NCBI RefSeq assembly: GCF_026278345.1
Contig: NZ_CP111085.1
Coordinates: 1,872,001 to 1,936,000 of the forward strand
Direction: 5' to 3'
Source: Tellurirhabdus rosea
Lineage (GTDB): Bacteria > Bacteroidota > Bacteroidia > Cytophagales > Spirosomataceae
DNA: 64,000 bases
The notes under the pieces are model-generated. The model saw nothing but the letters and a program-made list of their open reading frames with translations. It searched no databases and was not told where the DNA came from. The position numbers were made by a program, and so were the translations under genes. Within the stretch, counting starts at the first letter, position 1. Every line of letters starts with the position of its first letter. Below are positions 24,334 to 33,465 of this stretch, in pieces.

Positions 24334-26913
24334 TCAGCCCTCACTCTTCACGTCGTCGTTGCTGACCGATTTGGCCCGTTTGCGGGGCGGCTCGAAGGTC
24401 ATTTTGCCGAGGCGGTACGTAAATGTCAGCTTCACGTTCTGGTTGTAGAGGTTCATCACGCTGACCTGCGAGAGCGTCGGCGAATTCAGTACCGTCTGCA
24501 TCCGGACGCCGTTGCCGAGGAAGTTTTCGGCCGCGAGTCCGATGCTGCCCCGCTTCTGGGCCACGTCTTTCCGGATGCCCACCGAGTACATGTACATGCC
24601 GCCCATCCGACCCTGTAGCTGCGGCGTGCCGCCCCGGAAGAACGTGAAGCCCTGAATACTCCAGTTTTTGGGCAACTGAACCTGCGTCATCAGCCGACCG
24701 CCGATGCTCACCCCGTCGTTGCTGATGGTAACTGATTTCCCGTCAACGCCCTGCGTCATGCCCTGCATGTATACGTAGTAGCCGTCCAGACCGCCGTTGA
24801 GCGTCCATCGGGACGTCAGGGTCGCGTTGAAGAACAGGTTGGCGCCGTAAGTCCGCTGCACGCCGATGTTCTGGAAAGTCGAGATGATACCGCCCGCCAG
24901 CGTGTCCGACGGCAGACGAACCATCGTGATGGCGTTGTTGGTAAACCGCCCGAACAGGGCCGCGTTCAGGTATACTCTCCGGATGTTTTTGCTCAGGCTC
25001 AGCTCCACATTGTCGGTCAGTTCCGGGCTCAGTGTGGGATTCCCGACGGAAATCTGCTGCGGGTTGGCCGCGTTGACGTTCGGGTTGAGCTGCTGCAGAC
25101 CGGGGCGCTGAATCCGCCGGTTGTAAGCGGCTTTCAGCGTCGTGCCCTTGATGGTCTTCGAGATGTTTACGCTCGGCACCAGATTGCTGTAATCCGGAAT
25201 GTTCAGCGTAACATTCTCGTTTGTCCGGGCCGTGATGCCCGTGTGTTCGTAGCGCGTGCCGATTTTAAAGGTGTATTTCGAAGGCGTTACGTAGGTGTAC
25301 GAAAGGTAGCCCGCCTCGATGGTCTGCTGGTAGTTGAGCGAGCCGGACGGATTCGTCAGGTCCGGAAAGTAGTTGCCGTCGCCGAGGGCCGTCTGGTATT
25401 CATACCGGCTATCCACCTGGCGGCGAATGACTTTCGCCCCCACCTCGAAAAGCTGATTGGTTTTCAGCGGTGTCTGGTAATCGGTCTGGAAGGTCAGTTC
25501 GCCGTTGATGTTGTGGTTGATGTTCCGCTGGTGGCGGGTCGGGTCGCCGAACGCACCCAGCATGTCGGCGTCGAAGTTGTTGACCAGCCCCGTGCGGCTG
25601 TATTGGGTCGAAATGGTCCATTCCTGCTGGGGTTTGAACGTCCGGATGTAGTCTACGTTGATGTCTACCGAGTTCGACAGGTCTTTCCGGTCCACGTCGC
25701 GGCTGGTGGTATCGAGCGGAACGAATCCGGCATTCAGGCCCGCATAGTTGTAGGTCAGCTGGTTCTGCTCCTGGCGGAAGTTGCGGGTGCCGAACCGGAC
25801 GTTGGCCGTCAGCGACTGATTTTTCGCCAGATCATAATCCAGCCCAAGCGAATACTGCCCGAACAGCGGCTTGTCGAAGGCCGTGCCTTGCTGCACCGAC
25901 CGCAGCGACTCTCCGTTGCGGAAGGTCGTCTGGTCGAGGCTCGACGAGGCCCGGTTGTACATCGCCCGGCCAAAACCGCCCAGCGTAATGCCCAGTTTGC
26001 CCTGCCGGTACGAGCCGTTCAGGCCGAGGTTGGAAGCCCGCAGGCCCACGCCCGCGTCCACGTTCAGCGTCAGGCCGTGCAGGGTGTTCTTTTTGGTCAC
26101 AATGTTGATGATTCCCGCCGCGCCTTCCGCATCGTATTTGGCCGACGGACTGGTGATGACCTCGACCGATTTGATCATATCGGCCGGAAGCTGCTTAAGG
26201 GCATCGGCCACGCTGGCGGCGACAATGGTGCTGGGTTTGTTGTTGATCAGCACCCGGATGTTCTGGCTGCCGCGCAGGCTGACGTTGCCGTCCAGATCGA
26301 CCGAAAGCATGGGCACTTTCCGCAGAATGTCGCTGGCATCGCCGCCTTTCGCCGTCAGGTCTTTTTCGGCATTGTACACCAGCCGGTCCACTTTTTCCTC
26401 GATCATGGCCCGCTGGCCCGTCACGGACACTTCGCCCAGCACCCGCACGTCGGGCGGCAGACTGACCGAACCCACGTTGAGATCGGTAGCCTTGTCGAGC
26501 CTGAGCACCTTCGACTCGACCGTTTTGTAACCGATAAACGAATACTGGAGCCGGTATTCACCCGGGGCGAGCTTCGTCAACGCGAATTTGCCCTTCGCGT
26601 CGGAGGTGGTACCGTCGATGGGTTTGCCGGTTTTAGGGTTCAGCAACGCGACGGTGGCGTATTCGACAGGTTTACCGGTGGTCGAATCGGTCAGGAGGCC
26701 GGAGATTCGGGCGTTCCCTTTCGGGGTTTCGTCCGTCAGGCCGGGCACGAATTCCTTTTTCCGCCGGTCGTCGGAGCCGCTGAAGCCGCCCGGAGGGCCA
26801 CCGGGACCGCCCCCGCCGGGCGGAGGTCCGAACTGTGCCCGGGCGGGCGGCGCCAACAGGCTGAAAAAGACGAGGATAATACTGACGAAGGGTTTCATAT
26901 CAAGTGCGTTCAT
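24334..26913 (-). CDS. TonB-dependent outer-membrane receptor (OMP beta-barrel family)
   Basis: 859 residues. A signal peptide (…APPARAQ) is followed by a Gly/Pro-rich spacer (GPPPGGGGPGGPPGGF). A carboxypeptidase-regulatory-like domain (about 70-155) has GLLTDSTTGKPVEYATVALL. The plug (about 165-280) has SDILRKVPMLSVDLDGNVSLRG and GAAGIINIVTKK. A barrel of the outer-membrane beta-barrel family makes up the rest. A polar, Arg/Lys-rich tail ends the protein in place of the usual aromatic. It is divergent from a LytS/LytTR pair, which could control it. Substrate unknown. Confidence 0.9.
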   Translation of the reverse strand: MNALDMKPFVSIILVFFSLLAPPARAQFGPPPGGGGPGGPPGGFSGSDDRRKKEFVPGLTDETPKGNARISGLLTDSTTGKPVEYATVALLNPKTGKPIDGTTSDAKGKFALTKLAPGEYRLQYSFIGYKTVESKVLRLDKATDLNVGSVSLPPDVRVLGEVSVTGQRAMIEEKVDRLVYNAEKDLTAKGGDASDILRKVPMLSVDLDGNVSLRGSQNIRVLINNKPSTIVAASVADALKQLPADMIKSVEVITSPSAKYDAEGAAGIINIVTKKNTLHGLTLNVDAGVGLRASNLGLNGSYRQGKLGITLGGFGRAMYNRASSSLDQTTFRNGESLRSVQQGTAFDKPLFGQYSLGLDYDLAKNQSLTANVRFGTRNFRQEQNQLTYNYAGLNAGFVPLDTTSRDVDRKDLSNSVDINVDYIRTFKPQQEWTISTQYSRTGLVNNFDADMLGAFGDPTRHQRNINHNINGELTFQTDYQTPLKTNQLFEVGAKVIRRQVDSRYEYQTALGDGNYFPDLTNPSGSLNYQQTIEAGYLSYTYVTPSKYTFKIGTRYEHTGITARTNENVTLNIPDYSNLVPSVNISKTIKGTTLKAAYNRRIQRPGLQQLNPNVNAANPQQISVGNPTLSPELTDNVELSLSKNIRRVYLNAALFGRFTNNAITMVRLPSDTLAGGIISTFQNIGVQRTYGANLFFNATLTSRWTLNGGLDGYYVYMQGMTQGVDGKSVTISNDGVSIGGRLMTQVQLPKNWSIQGFTFFRGGTPQLQGRMGGMYMYSVGIRKDVAQKRGSIGLAAENFLGNGVRMQTVLNSPTLSQVSVMNLYNQNVKLTFTYRLGKMTFEPPRKRAKSVSNDDVKSEG

Positions 26914-27188
26914 CGAATTGTTGACTCAAAGAACGCGGGCGTTATACGAAACAAAAAACGAGTGCCGCAATAGAACCGGAATGTGCCGACCAACCCACCG
27001 AACACCACGATTTCCCGCCAGACGAGGCCGGAACCGGGACCGCCGACCCGCTCGTTTTACGGCCAAACGGCAGGATTTCAAGGTTCGTGAACGACAGAAA
27101 AATCCGCTTCGTCTTCGGAAAAGCGCTCCTCGTCGGCAGACGATCGCCTACCGGCACCGAAAGCCCGTCCGGTTCGTAACTTGCATTC

Positions 27189-28283
27189 ATGAAATTTCTG
27201 CAACGCTACGGAACTTGGCTGCACGTCATTGGCTGGGCAGTATTCATCAGCCTGCCGCTGCTGACGCTGCCGCCTTTTTTGTGGAACCCGAAGGACCTTT
27301 ACAGTATCGGCATGGCCCAGCTGGTGACCAGCATCCTGATCATGGTCTGTTTCTACCAGAACCTGAACCGCCTGACGCCTGGTCTGTTGCAGGGCGGCTC
27401 CCCAAACCGGTTCTGGCTGACGATGCTCGCGATGCTGGTGGCAGTGGTAGCCGTGAAAATGGCGTGCTTTTATATTTTCCCGCCGGCCTTCGAGAATCGC
27501 CCGCCAACTCCGTCGGGCGGCCTGACATCCCCCAGACGCGGGCCGCACAGCCCCTGGCCGGGGGCGCCGGGTGCCGCCATTTCGTTCATTTTTGCCATGC
27601 TGGTCGCCTCGCTGATGGCCCTGTTCCGGCAGAATGTCCGTTCGGAAGAAATCCGGCAGCAGATGGCCCTGGAAAAAGTATCGACCGAGCTGGCCATGCT
27701 CAAGCTCCAGGTCAGCCCGCATTTTCTGTTCAATACGCTCAACAACATCCGCTGGCTGGCCCGCAAAAAGTCCGAACAGACCGAATCGGCGGTCGTTACG
27801 CTGGCGCAGTTGCTCCGGTACATGATCTACCAGGCGCAGCAGGAACAGGTGGCGCTCCGGCAGGAGGTCGAGCATTTGCAGCACTATATCGAATTGCAGA
27901 AAATGCGGCTGACCGACCGTCACCCGGTTACTTTCACGGTGGTAGGCGACGTGAGCGCCTACCGCATTGAACCGCTTCTTTTCATACCTTTCGTGGAAAA
28001 TGCGTTCAAGTACGGCCCGGCCGTGCGCGAAGGCGGTCCCATCGTCATCCGGCTGACCGTCTCGGACGAAAAACTGGTTTTTGAAACCACCAACCCGAAC
28101 CCGGAAACGGCCGTGGCCGAAAACCCCGAAGATTCGGGCATCGGCATCACCAACGTGCGGAAACGGCTGGCGCTGCATTACCCGCACCGGCATCTGCTGG
28201 ATATTCGGGAAGACAAAACGATTTTCCGGGTGACGCTCACCCTGCTGCTTCACCATGAACAAACTGCGCTGCATCGCCATTGA
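27189..28283 (+). CDS. LytS/YpdA-type sensor histidine kinase
   Basis: 364 residues. Four membrane segments (about 12-31, 40-57, 76-97, 129-147) precede the His_kinase domain. The phospho-acceptor is H178 in VSPHFLFNTLNNI, followed by the ATPase part with PLLFIPFVENAFKYG and GIGITNVRKRL. The partner response regulator overlaps by 29 bases. The loop between segments 3 and 4 is rich in Pro and Arg. The pair is divergent from an outer-membrane receptor gene. Confidence 0.94.
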   Translation: MKFLQRYGTWLHVIGWAVFISLPLLTLPPFLWNPKDLYSIGMAQLVTSILIMVCFYQNLNRLTPGLLQGGSPNRFWLTMLAMLVAVVAVKMACFYIFPPAFENRPPTPSGGLTSPRRGPHSPWPGAPGAAISFIFAMLVASLMALFRQNVRSEEIRQQMALEKVSTELAMLKLQVSPHFLFNTLNNIRWLARKKSEQTESAVVTLAQLLRYMIYQAQQEQVALRQEVEHLQHYIELQKMRLTDRHPVTFTVVGDVSAYRIEPLLFIPFVENAFKYGPAVREGGPIVIRLTVSDEKLVFETTNPNPETAVAENPEDSGIGITNVRKRLALHYPHRHLLDIREDKTIFRVTLTLLLHHEQTALHRH

Positions 28284-29007
28284 CGACGAGCCTTTTGCGC
28301 TCGAAATCCTGGCCGACGATATTGCCAAAGTCCCTTTTCTGGAGCTGGTCGGAACCTTCAGCAGTCCGCTGGATGCGGTCAGCACGCTGCAAAACGAGGC
28401 CGTAGACCTGCTTTTTCTGGATATTCAGATGCCGACGCTGACGGGCATGCAGTTTTTGCGGACGCTCGACCGGCCGCCGATGGTGATTCTGACCACGGCT
28501 TTTGAACAATACGCCCTCGAAGGTTATGAACTGTCCGTAGTCGATTACCTGCTCAAACCGATTCCCTTCGACCGTTTCCTGAAAGCCGTCACTAAGGCTC
28601 TTTCCCTGTACCAGCTGCGCCATGCGGCCGTTCCGGGCCATCCGGAAGTCGCCGCTCCGGCCGAGACGGCGGAAGCTCCGACTGGCCCGACCACCGACCA
28701 TTTTTTCATTTTTACGGAATACCGCGAGGTGAAAATCTATTTCAGCGAAGTGCTGTACGTCGAAGGGCTGAAGGATTACGTCAAAATCTTTACCACGCAG
28801 CAAAGCCTGCCCTTTCTGAGCCGGTTGAGTCTGAAAGCGGTCGAAAGTCGCCTGCCCGCCCGGGATTTCTGCCGCGTACACCGTTCGTTCATCGTGGCCC
28901 TGAACAAAATCACCTCGTTTCAGCGGACGCGGCTGTTCATCGGCAAACAGGAAATTCCGGTCGGCAGCAACTACTACGACGAATTCAGCCTACGCTACCG
29001 GGCCTGA
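28255..29007 (+). CDS. LytTR-family response regulator
   Basis: 250 residues. The receiver domain has the acidic pair D10-D11, phospho-acceptor D56 in LFLDIQMP, T80 and K101. After a Pro/Ala-rich linker (about 123-140) comes the LytTR DNA-binding domain (about 145-250) with YFSEVLYVEGLKDYVKI and FCRVHRSFIVALNKI. It is translated from the kinase transcript with a 29-base overlap. Targets are unknown; the divergent receptor gene and its 275-base intergenic region are the first candidates. Confidence 0.94.
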   Translation: MNKLRCIAIDDEPFALEILADDIAKVPFLELVGTFSSPLDAVSTLQNEAVDLLFLDIQMPTLTGMQFLRTLDRPPMVILTTAFEQYALEGYELSVVDYLLKPIPFDRFLKAVTKALSLYQLRHAAVPGHPEVAAPAETAEAPTGPTTDHFFIFTEYREVKIYFSEVLYVEGLKDYVKIFTTQQSLPFLSRLSLKAVESRLPARDFCRVHRSFIVALNKITSFQRTRLFIGKQEIPVGSNYYDEFSLRYRA

Positions 29008-29105
29008 ATCCCGCCCCTTTTCGGCCCTGCGACCGACGAATTACCGGCGGCCGGTTCAAACAACCGTCTTTTCACGGGGTTATAGTTGAAAAACCACACA
29101 ACGTT

Positions 29106-29393
29106 ATGACGGAGGAAGAAGAATCAAAACAGAACCAGCAGGCAGCCAAACAGGCCATTGCGCCGAATGCGCTGCGCGATATGTCAGCCGAAGGCGAATC
29201 CGGCGGACCGGGCGCGAAGTTTCCGGACGAAGACGTGATTCCGCAGGATGATACCGACGACATGCCGACGGTGCTGAAGGAACAGTCCTTCGACTCGACC
29301 GGCCACCCCGACCCGACCATCAAACGCAACGACACCAACCGCAACGTGGACAAGCCGCAGTTGGACAAGCCGTCGTACGGAGGCGGGCATTAA
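29106..29393 (+). CDS. Small hydrophilic, probably disordered protein
   Basis: 95 residues, acidic, without a hydrophobic core or signal peptide. It is rich in Asp, Glu, Pro, Lys and Asn (EEEESKQNQQAAKQA, DDTDDMP, KRNDTNRNVDKP). I do not recognise a family. A near-consensus TATAGTTG lies about 20 bases upstream and a strong terminator about 30 bases after the stop, so it looks like a single expressed gene. Confidence 0.65.
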   Translation: MTEEEESKQNQQAAKQAIAPNALRDMSAEGESGGPGAKFPDEDVIPQDDTDDMPTVLKEQSFDSTGHPDPTIKRNDTNRNVDKPQLDKPSYGGGH

Positions 29394-29419
29394 GGGCATT
29401 TTTCCGCTTGCTAAAAGAG

Positions 29420-29460
29420 GAGCGTTGTTTGGCCATCCGGCCGGGCAGCGCTCTTTTTTT
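29420..29460 (+). terminator. Rho-independent terminator
   Basis: A 15-bp stem with G-U pairs (29420-29434 and 29439-29453), a four-base ATCC loop, and seven T residues. It separates the small hydrophilic protein gene from the paralogous pair downstream. Confidence 0.85.
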
Positions 29461-29465
29461 GGCCC

Positions 29466-29473
29466 TATCTTTG
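29466..29473 (+). promoter_or_regulatory. Putative -7 box TATCTTTG
   Basis: Exact TAnnTTTG match 31 bases before the ATG of the first paralogous gene and directly after the terminator of the previous gene, which makes the position plausible. A -33 partner is not obvious. Confidence 0.55.
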
Positions 29474-29503
29474 TCTGATAATTAAGAAAAATCACCGTAA
29501 CGA

Positions 29504-30661
29504 ATGAAGAAATGGATGGCGGGTCTCTGGCTCACCGGGCTGGGCATCTGCCCGGCCGCGTTTGCCCAACAGGTACAGGAAGGATACGCAGTCACCAGCC
29601 AGGGCGATACGCTGAGGGGACAGATTGAGTACGGGGACTGGAAAGTAAGTCCTTCCAAAATATCGTTTAAACCGGCTGGAAAGAGCGAATTCAGCACTTA
29701 TTCCGTTAACGAGCTTACTAGTTTTTACATCTCCGCCGCCAACGAACTCTACGTCACCCGGCAGGCGAGGCTGACCCGGATGTCGACGGGCGCGTACCAG
29801 TTGGGTCCGCAGGAGAAAGACCGCTTTTCGGTCACGGTGTTCATGCAGGTGGTTCTGGCCGGAAAGGGGGCGGCGCTCTACCGCATGAAGGACATGTTCG
29901 ATAAAACCCATTTTTTTGTCGAGAAAAACGGGGATTTCGCCGAACTGGTGTACCAGCGTTTTCTGCGTGTACGTGGCGAACGGACCTATATCGTGGCCGA
30001 CGATTCCTACCGGCAGCAGTTGCAGACCTTGTGCAGCGACGCCCCGACTTTTCGGGCAACGGCGCCGGAGTATACCGAAAGTTCGCTGAAAAAATACCTG
30101 CTGGCCTACAACCGATGTTTCTCGGCCGAAACCATTACGTACGAATCCAAAGCGCCCCGTCACCTGTTCGACCTGTCCGTCAGTGCGGGCGTGGAAACCA
30201 ACGTTCGGTTGCTGATTTCTGAACCGGCTGCCCGGCGGGTGTATCCGAGCTACGGCCTCGGTCTGCGGGTCAGTCTGCCGCGCCACTTTCACAACCAGTT
30301 TCTGCGGTTCAATGCCAGTATCACGCCCAACATCCGGTTCAACTACGATTACGGGACCTACGAACAGGGGGGCCGGAGTTCACTGCAGATCGTCGAGTTC
30401 AGCGGCGGGAGTTATTTCGGCAAAGGCGCTCTCCGGCCCTACGTCTACCTGTCGGGAACCCTCTTCAACTTTTACCATGCCACCGGGGCGCTGCTTTTCA
30501 TCAACGGCGGACTCAGCTACAGGCGCAAACTGGACCTCGACCTGGGGCACCTGCTCCAGATGCCGTTGAACAAACTCCTGAACAGGGAAATGACGCTCGT
30601 TCCGGGGCCGCGCGTGTCTTTGCACTACTACCTGAATCCGTTTGCCAAAAAACAGAAATGA
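29504..30661 (+). CDS. Secreted envelope protein of unknown function, tandem paralogue 1
   Basis: 385 residues. A signal peptide (…GICPAAFAQ) is followed by the conserved GYAVTSQGDTLRGQIEYGDW opening. A central region holds a VFMQVVLAGKGAALYRMKD segment. A C-terminal half of alternating strands suggests an outer-membrane barrel or beta-sandwich. The next gene encodes a paralogue with the same order of motifs, and the stop overlaps its start (ATGA). I cannot name a family; an outer-membrane channel or assembly protein is possible. Confidence 0.75.
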   Translation: MKKWMAGLWLTGLGICPAAFAQQVQEGYAVTSQGDTLRGQIEYGDWKVSPSKISFKPAGKSEFSTYSVNELTSFYISAANELYVTRQARLTRMSTGAYQLGPQEKDRFSVTVFMQVVLAGKGAALYRMKDMFDKTHFFVEKNGDFAELVYQRFLRVRGERTYIVADDSYRQQLQTLCSDAPTFRATAPEYTESSLKKYLLAYNRCFSAETITYESKAPRHLFDLSVSAGVETNVRLLISEPAARRVYPSYGLGLRVSLPRHFHNQFLRFNASITPNIRFNYDYGTYEQGGRSSLQIVEFSGGSYFGKGALRPYVYLSGTLFNFYHATGALLFINGGLSYRRKLDLDLGHLLQMPLNKLLNREMTLVPGPRVSLHYYLNPFAKKQK

Positions 30662-31836
30662 GGAAACCTTATACGTACCTGAAGCTGGTCGCCCTGCTGC
30701 TGCTTTTCGGCGGAGCGCTGGCCCAGAAAGGTCAGAATGCAACTACGCCCGCCGGGTATATTGTCACTCAGGCCGGAGACACCCTCCGGGGTTCCATCGA
30801 TTTTCTGGATTGGGATAAGATGCCCACCTCCATCCGCTTCAGGGCCGACACGGCGGCGGATTTTCGTAAAATGTCGGTTCATGAAATCCGCAGTTTTGGT
30901 ATTCCGGCGGTCAATCAGGTGTATGTTTCAAGAAAAGTGACTATCCTGGAAGTTACAGACCGCGACTATCACATCGCCCCGAATACACTGCTCAATCTGC
31001 ACGTGTTCATGCAGGTTTTGCTGACCGGGCCGAAAGCTTCCGTGTACCAGATGCGGGACGGCAGCCAGAACGGACGTTTTTTCATCGAAAAAGACGGCGA
31101 CCTGCTGGAACTGATCAACCAGCCTTTTTACCGGGCCAATGACCAGGGCAGGTTCTACGTTCCGGGCGATCTTTACCGGGAGCAGTTGCCTCTGCTGTGC
31201 AGTGATGCGGCTTCCTTCCGGGCCAGCAATCTGCCGCAATACAACGAAACGTCCATGCGCCGCTATTTTCAGCGCTACAACGCCTGTTTTGTCGGTGAAA
31301 CGGTAACCTACACCTCCACCGAGCAGCGCGCTCAGGCTCATGTCGGCTTTTTGGGCGGTGCCGAAACCCTGTCTCCCAGCTTTTCTGACGAAGACAAGTT
31401 CGAGCGGGTCCGTCCGACGTTCGGCGTTTCGTTGCGCCTGAGCCAGCCGCGGCGGAATTACAACCGCTTCATCAAACTGACGTGGATCGTCACACCGGGT
31501 TTCCCGATTGAAGTCCAGTCGCTTTACTCATCCCGGACCGCGCACCGCCCCTTACACTTTCTGGAATTTGCGGGCGGCTCCTACTTCGGTCGGCGGGCGC
31601 TGCGTCCTTTTGTTTACGCGACCAGCACCCTCCTCACAATCCGGGGCGGCAAGGCAGACATAGGCTTTTTCATAGGAACCGGACTGAGCTACAAACGCCA
31701 GTGGGAGCTGGAAATCGGTCATCCGATGCTGATGCCACTGATTCCGCTCCTTTTTGCCCCTGGAAACCCCCTGAAATACATGTTCGCGCCCCCCCGCGTA
31801 GCGGTGCATTACTACCTGAAGATGAGGAAGGATTGA
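30658..31836 (+). CDS. Secreted envelope protein of unknown function, tandem paralogue 2
   Basis: 392 residues with a signal peptide (…LLLFGGALAQ) and the same motif series as the gene before it: GYIVTQAGDTLRGSIDFLDW, NQVYVSRK, VFMQVLLTGPKASVYQMRDG, FFIEKDGD, YREQLPLLCSDA, and a C-terminal PPRVAVHYYLK. It is clearly diverged from paralogue 1, so the duplication is old. Translation is coupled to the first gene by a 4-base overlap. Function unknown. Confidence 0.75.
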   Translation: MRKPYTYLKLVALLLLFGGALAQKGQNATTPAGYIVTQAGDTLRGSIDFLDWDKMPTSIRFRADTAADFRKMSVHEIRSFGIPAVNQVYVSRKVTILEVTDRDYHIAPNTLLNLHVFMQVLLTGPKASVYQMRDGSQNGRFFIEKDGDLLELINQPFYRANDQGRFYVPGDLYREQLPLLCSDAASFRASNLPQYNETSMRRYFQRYNACFVGETVTYTSTEQRAQAHVGFLGGAETLSPSFSDEDKFERVRPTFGVSLRLSQPRRNYNRFIKLTWIVTPGFPIEVQSLYSSRTAHRPLHFLEFAGGSYFGRRALRPFVYATSTLLTIRGGKADIGFFIGTGLSYKRQWELEIGHPMLMPLIPLLFAPGNPLKYMFAPPRVAVHYYLKMRKD

Positions 31837-31837
31837 A

Positions 31838-31986
31838 TGAATTTTGAATGTTGAATGATTGATAGATTGAATGGCGGTCTGCCGGAGCGGCAAATGATTG
31901 AATGGCTGAATGACTGAATGGTTCAATGGCTCCGCAATGCCAAAATTTACAAGACCAATCAATCAGTCATTCAAAATTCAGTCATT
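31838..31986. repeat. Quasi-palindromic intergenic element QP9 (TGAATGAC arms, composite)
   Basis: The longest of the family, about 150 bases. Left outer arm is TGAATGAATTTTGAATG-like, right outer arm CATTCAAAATTCAGTCATTC-like, with two inner hairpins: one around CTGCCGGAGCGGCAA (31880-31894) and one starting AATGGCTCCGC (31925-31935). It lies between convergent genes and may represent two elements fused or nested. Confidence 0.78.
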
Positions 31987-31989
31987 CCC

Positions 31990-33399
31990 CTACTCGTCCA
32001 TCCGCACGATCTTCGGCTGGAAGGTGCCGACGACTTCGACCAGGTCCTGCTGGAAGCTCATCACCTGGTGGATGTCTTTGTAGGCCATGGGCGCTTCGTC
32101 GAGGCCGCCGCCGAGGAGGGTAATGCCGTTGTCTTTCAGCACCTGGTTCAGCTGCGAGTGGGTGATGCTGTTTTTGGCCTGCGACCGCGACATCCGGCGT
32201 CCGGCCCCGTGGGAGGCCGAGTCCAGGGCCGTCGCCTCGCCCCGACCGCGCACCACAAAACCGGGCTGCGTCATGGAGCCGGGAATGATGCCCAGCACGC
32301 CCTTTCCGGCCGGGGTCGCCCCTTTGCGGTGGACGATCAGTTCCCGGCCCTCGTGCGCCTCTTTCCAGGCAAAATTGTGGTGGTTTTCGACCATCGCCAG
32401 TGGCTTTTCGCCGAGCGCTTTGGCTACTTTGTGGTGAATCTGGTGGTGGCAGGCCGAGGCATAATCCCCCGCCAGGTTCATCGAAAGCCAGTACTGCTGC
32501 CCTTCTTCGGTATCCAGAGACAGCCAGGCGAGGTGCTTCGCCTCCCGGGGCAGCGGCGTTTTGTGCATGGCGAGCTTGGTGAAATGATCGGCAATGCTGG
32601 CCCCCAGTCCGCGCGAACCCGAGTGCGACAGCAGCGCCAGATACCGGCCCGGCGGCACGTCCAGTTCTTTGTCCTCCGCCGAAATGTCGACCACACCAAA
32701 TTCGACAAAATGGTTGCCGGAGCCCGAGGAGCCAATCTGCCGGACGGCCTTGCTGTGCAGCCCTTTCAGGATGGGAATTTCCCTGAACTCTTTCCGGCTC
32801 AGCACTTCGTCGTCCATCGGCTTGGCGAATTCGCGGCCCGCCCCGAACAGCGTTTCCCGCTGGAGGATGTTCTTGAGTTTGCTGGCTTCGCCGTAAAGAG
32901 TGTGTTCGGGCAGATCGAACAGGCTCAGGCACATCCGGCAACCGATATCGACACCCACGCCGAACGGAATGACCGCGTTCTCGACCGCCAGCACCCCGCC
33001 GATGGGCAGACCGTAGCCCTGGTGAGCATCGGGCATGAGCGCCCCGGCCACCGACACCGGCAGCCGCATGGCAACCTCCATCTGGTTGATGGCCCCCGGT
33101 TCAATATGCTCCATGCCGAAGATGGCGTACTCCTTTCGTTCCTCGCGGAGCGGAATTTCGACGTACTCCTCCACCGCCTTCGGCTCCTCGACCAGGTGTT
33201 TGGCAATCTTGTTCAGCGAAGCATTGTGCAGATAATCTTTCGGACTTTTGAGCACTTTTTCCAGCAGATCCAGCACTTCCGACTGTTTGGAATGCCGGAA
33301 ATCCCGCTGCATCACTTCCAGCGCGATGCTGATAATTTTTCCCTCCGGATAGCCCAGTCGCCGCAGGTCTTTTCCGGTTAATGAATGCTTTTTTGCCAT
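31990..33399 (-). CDS. rtcB: RtcB family RNA ligase
   Basis: 469 residues. RtcB joins 2',3'-cyclic phosphate or 3'-phosphate RNA ends to 5'-OH ends using GTP and Mn2+. Key residues are readable: MPDAHQGYG (122-130), D151 and C154 in GVDIGCRM, H230 in GSGNHFVE, H340-H341 in ENHHNFAWKE, and the GMP-accepting His397 in SASHGAGRRMSRSQA. The length suits the standalone form. No archease gene is visible next to it. The adjacent metallophosphoesterase on the same strand might share a role in RNA repair, which is inference only. Confidence 0.95.
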   Translation of the reverse strand: MAKKHSLTGKDLRRLGYPEGKIISIALEVMQRDFRHSKQSEVLDLLEKVLKSPKDYLHNASLNKIAKHLVEEPKAVEEYVEIPLREERKEYAIFGMEHIEPGAINQMEVAMRLPVSVAGALMPDAHQGYGLPIGGVLAVENAVIPFGVGVDIGCRMCLSLFDLPEHTLYGEASKLKNILQRETLFGAGREFAKPMDDEVLSRKEFREIPILKGLHSKAVRQIGSSGSGNHFVEFGVVDISAEDKELDVPPGRYLALLSHSGSRGLGASIADHFTKLAMHKTPLPREAKHLAWLSLDTEEGQQYWLSMNLAGDYASACHHQIHHKVAKALGEKPLAMVENHHNFAWKEAHEGRELIVHRKGATPAGKGVLGIIPGSMTQPGFVVRGRGEATALDSASHGAGRRMSRSQAKNSITHSQLNQVLKDNGITLLGGGLDEAPMAYKDIHQVMSFQQDLVEVVGTFQPKIVRMDE

Positions 33400-33465
33400 A
33401 TATCAAAGCCGCTCGGGCTGATTGTCGATCCGGGTTTGGGCTTATCGAATGAGCCCTATACGTCA

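Noticed and set aside
25243-26973. 576-codon frame on the plus strand opposite the outer-membrane receptor gene
   Set aside because: Composition is typical of the antisense frame of a GC-rich gene (many His, Arg, Gln, Val) with no recognisable motif.
31918-33381. 487-codon plus-strand frame opposite rtcB
   Set aside because: RtcB on the minus strand is unmistakable and the antisense translation has no family features.
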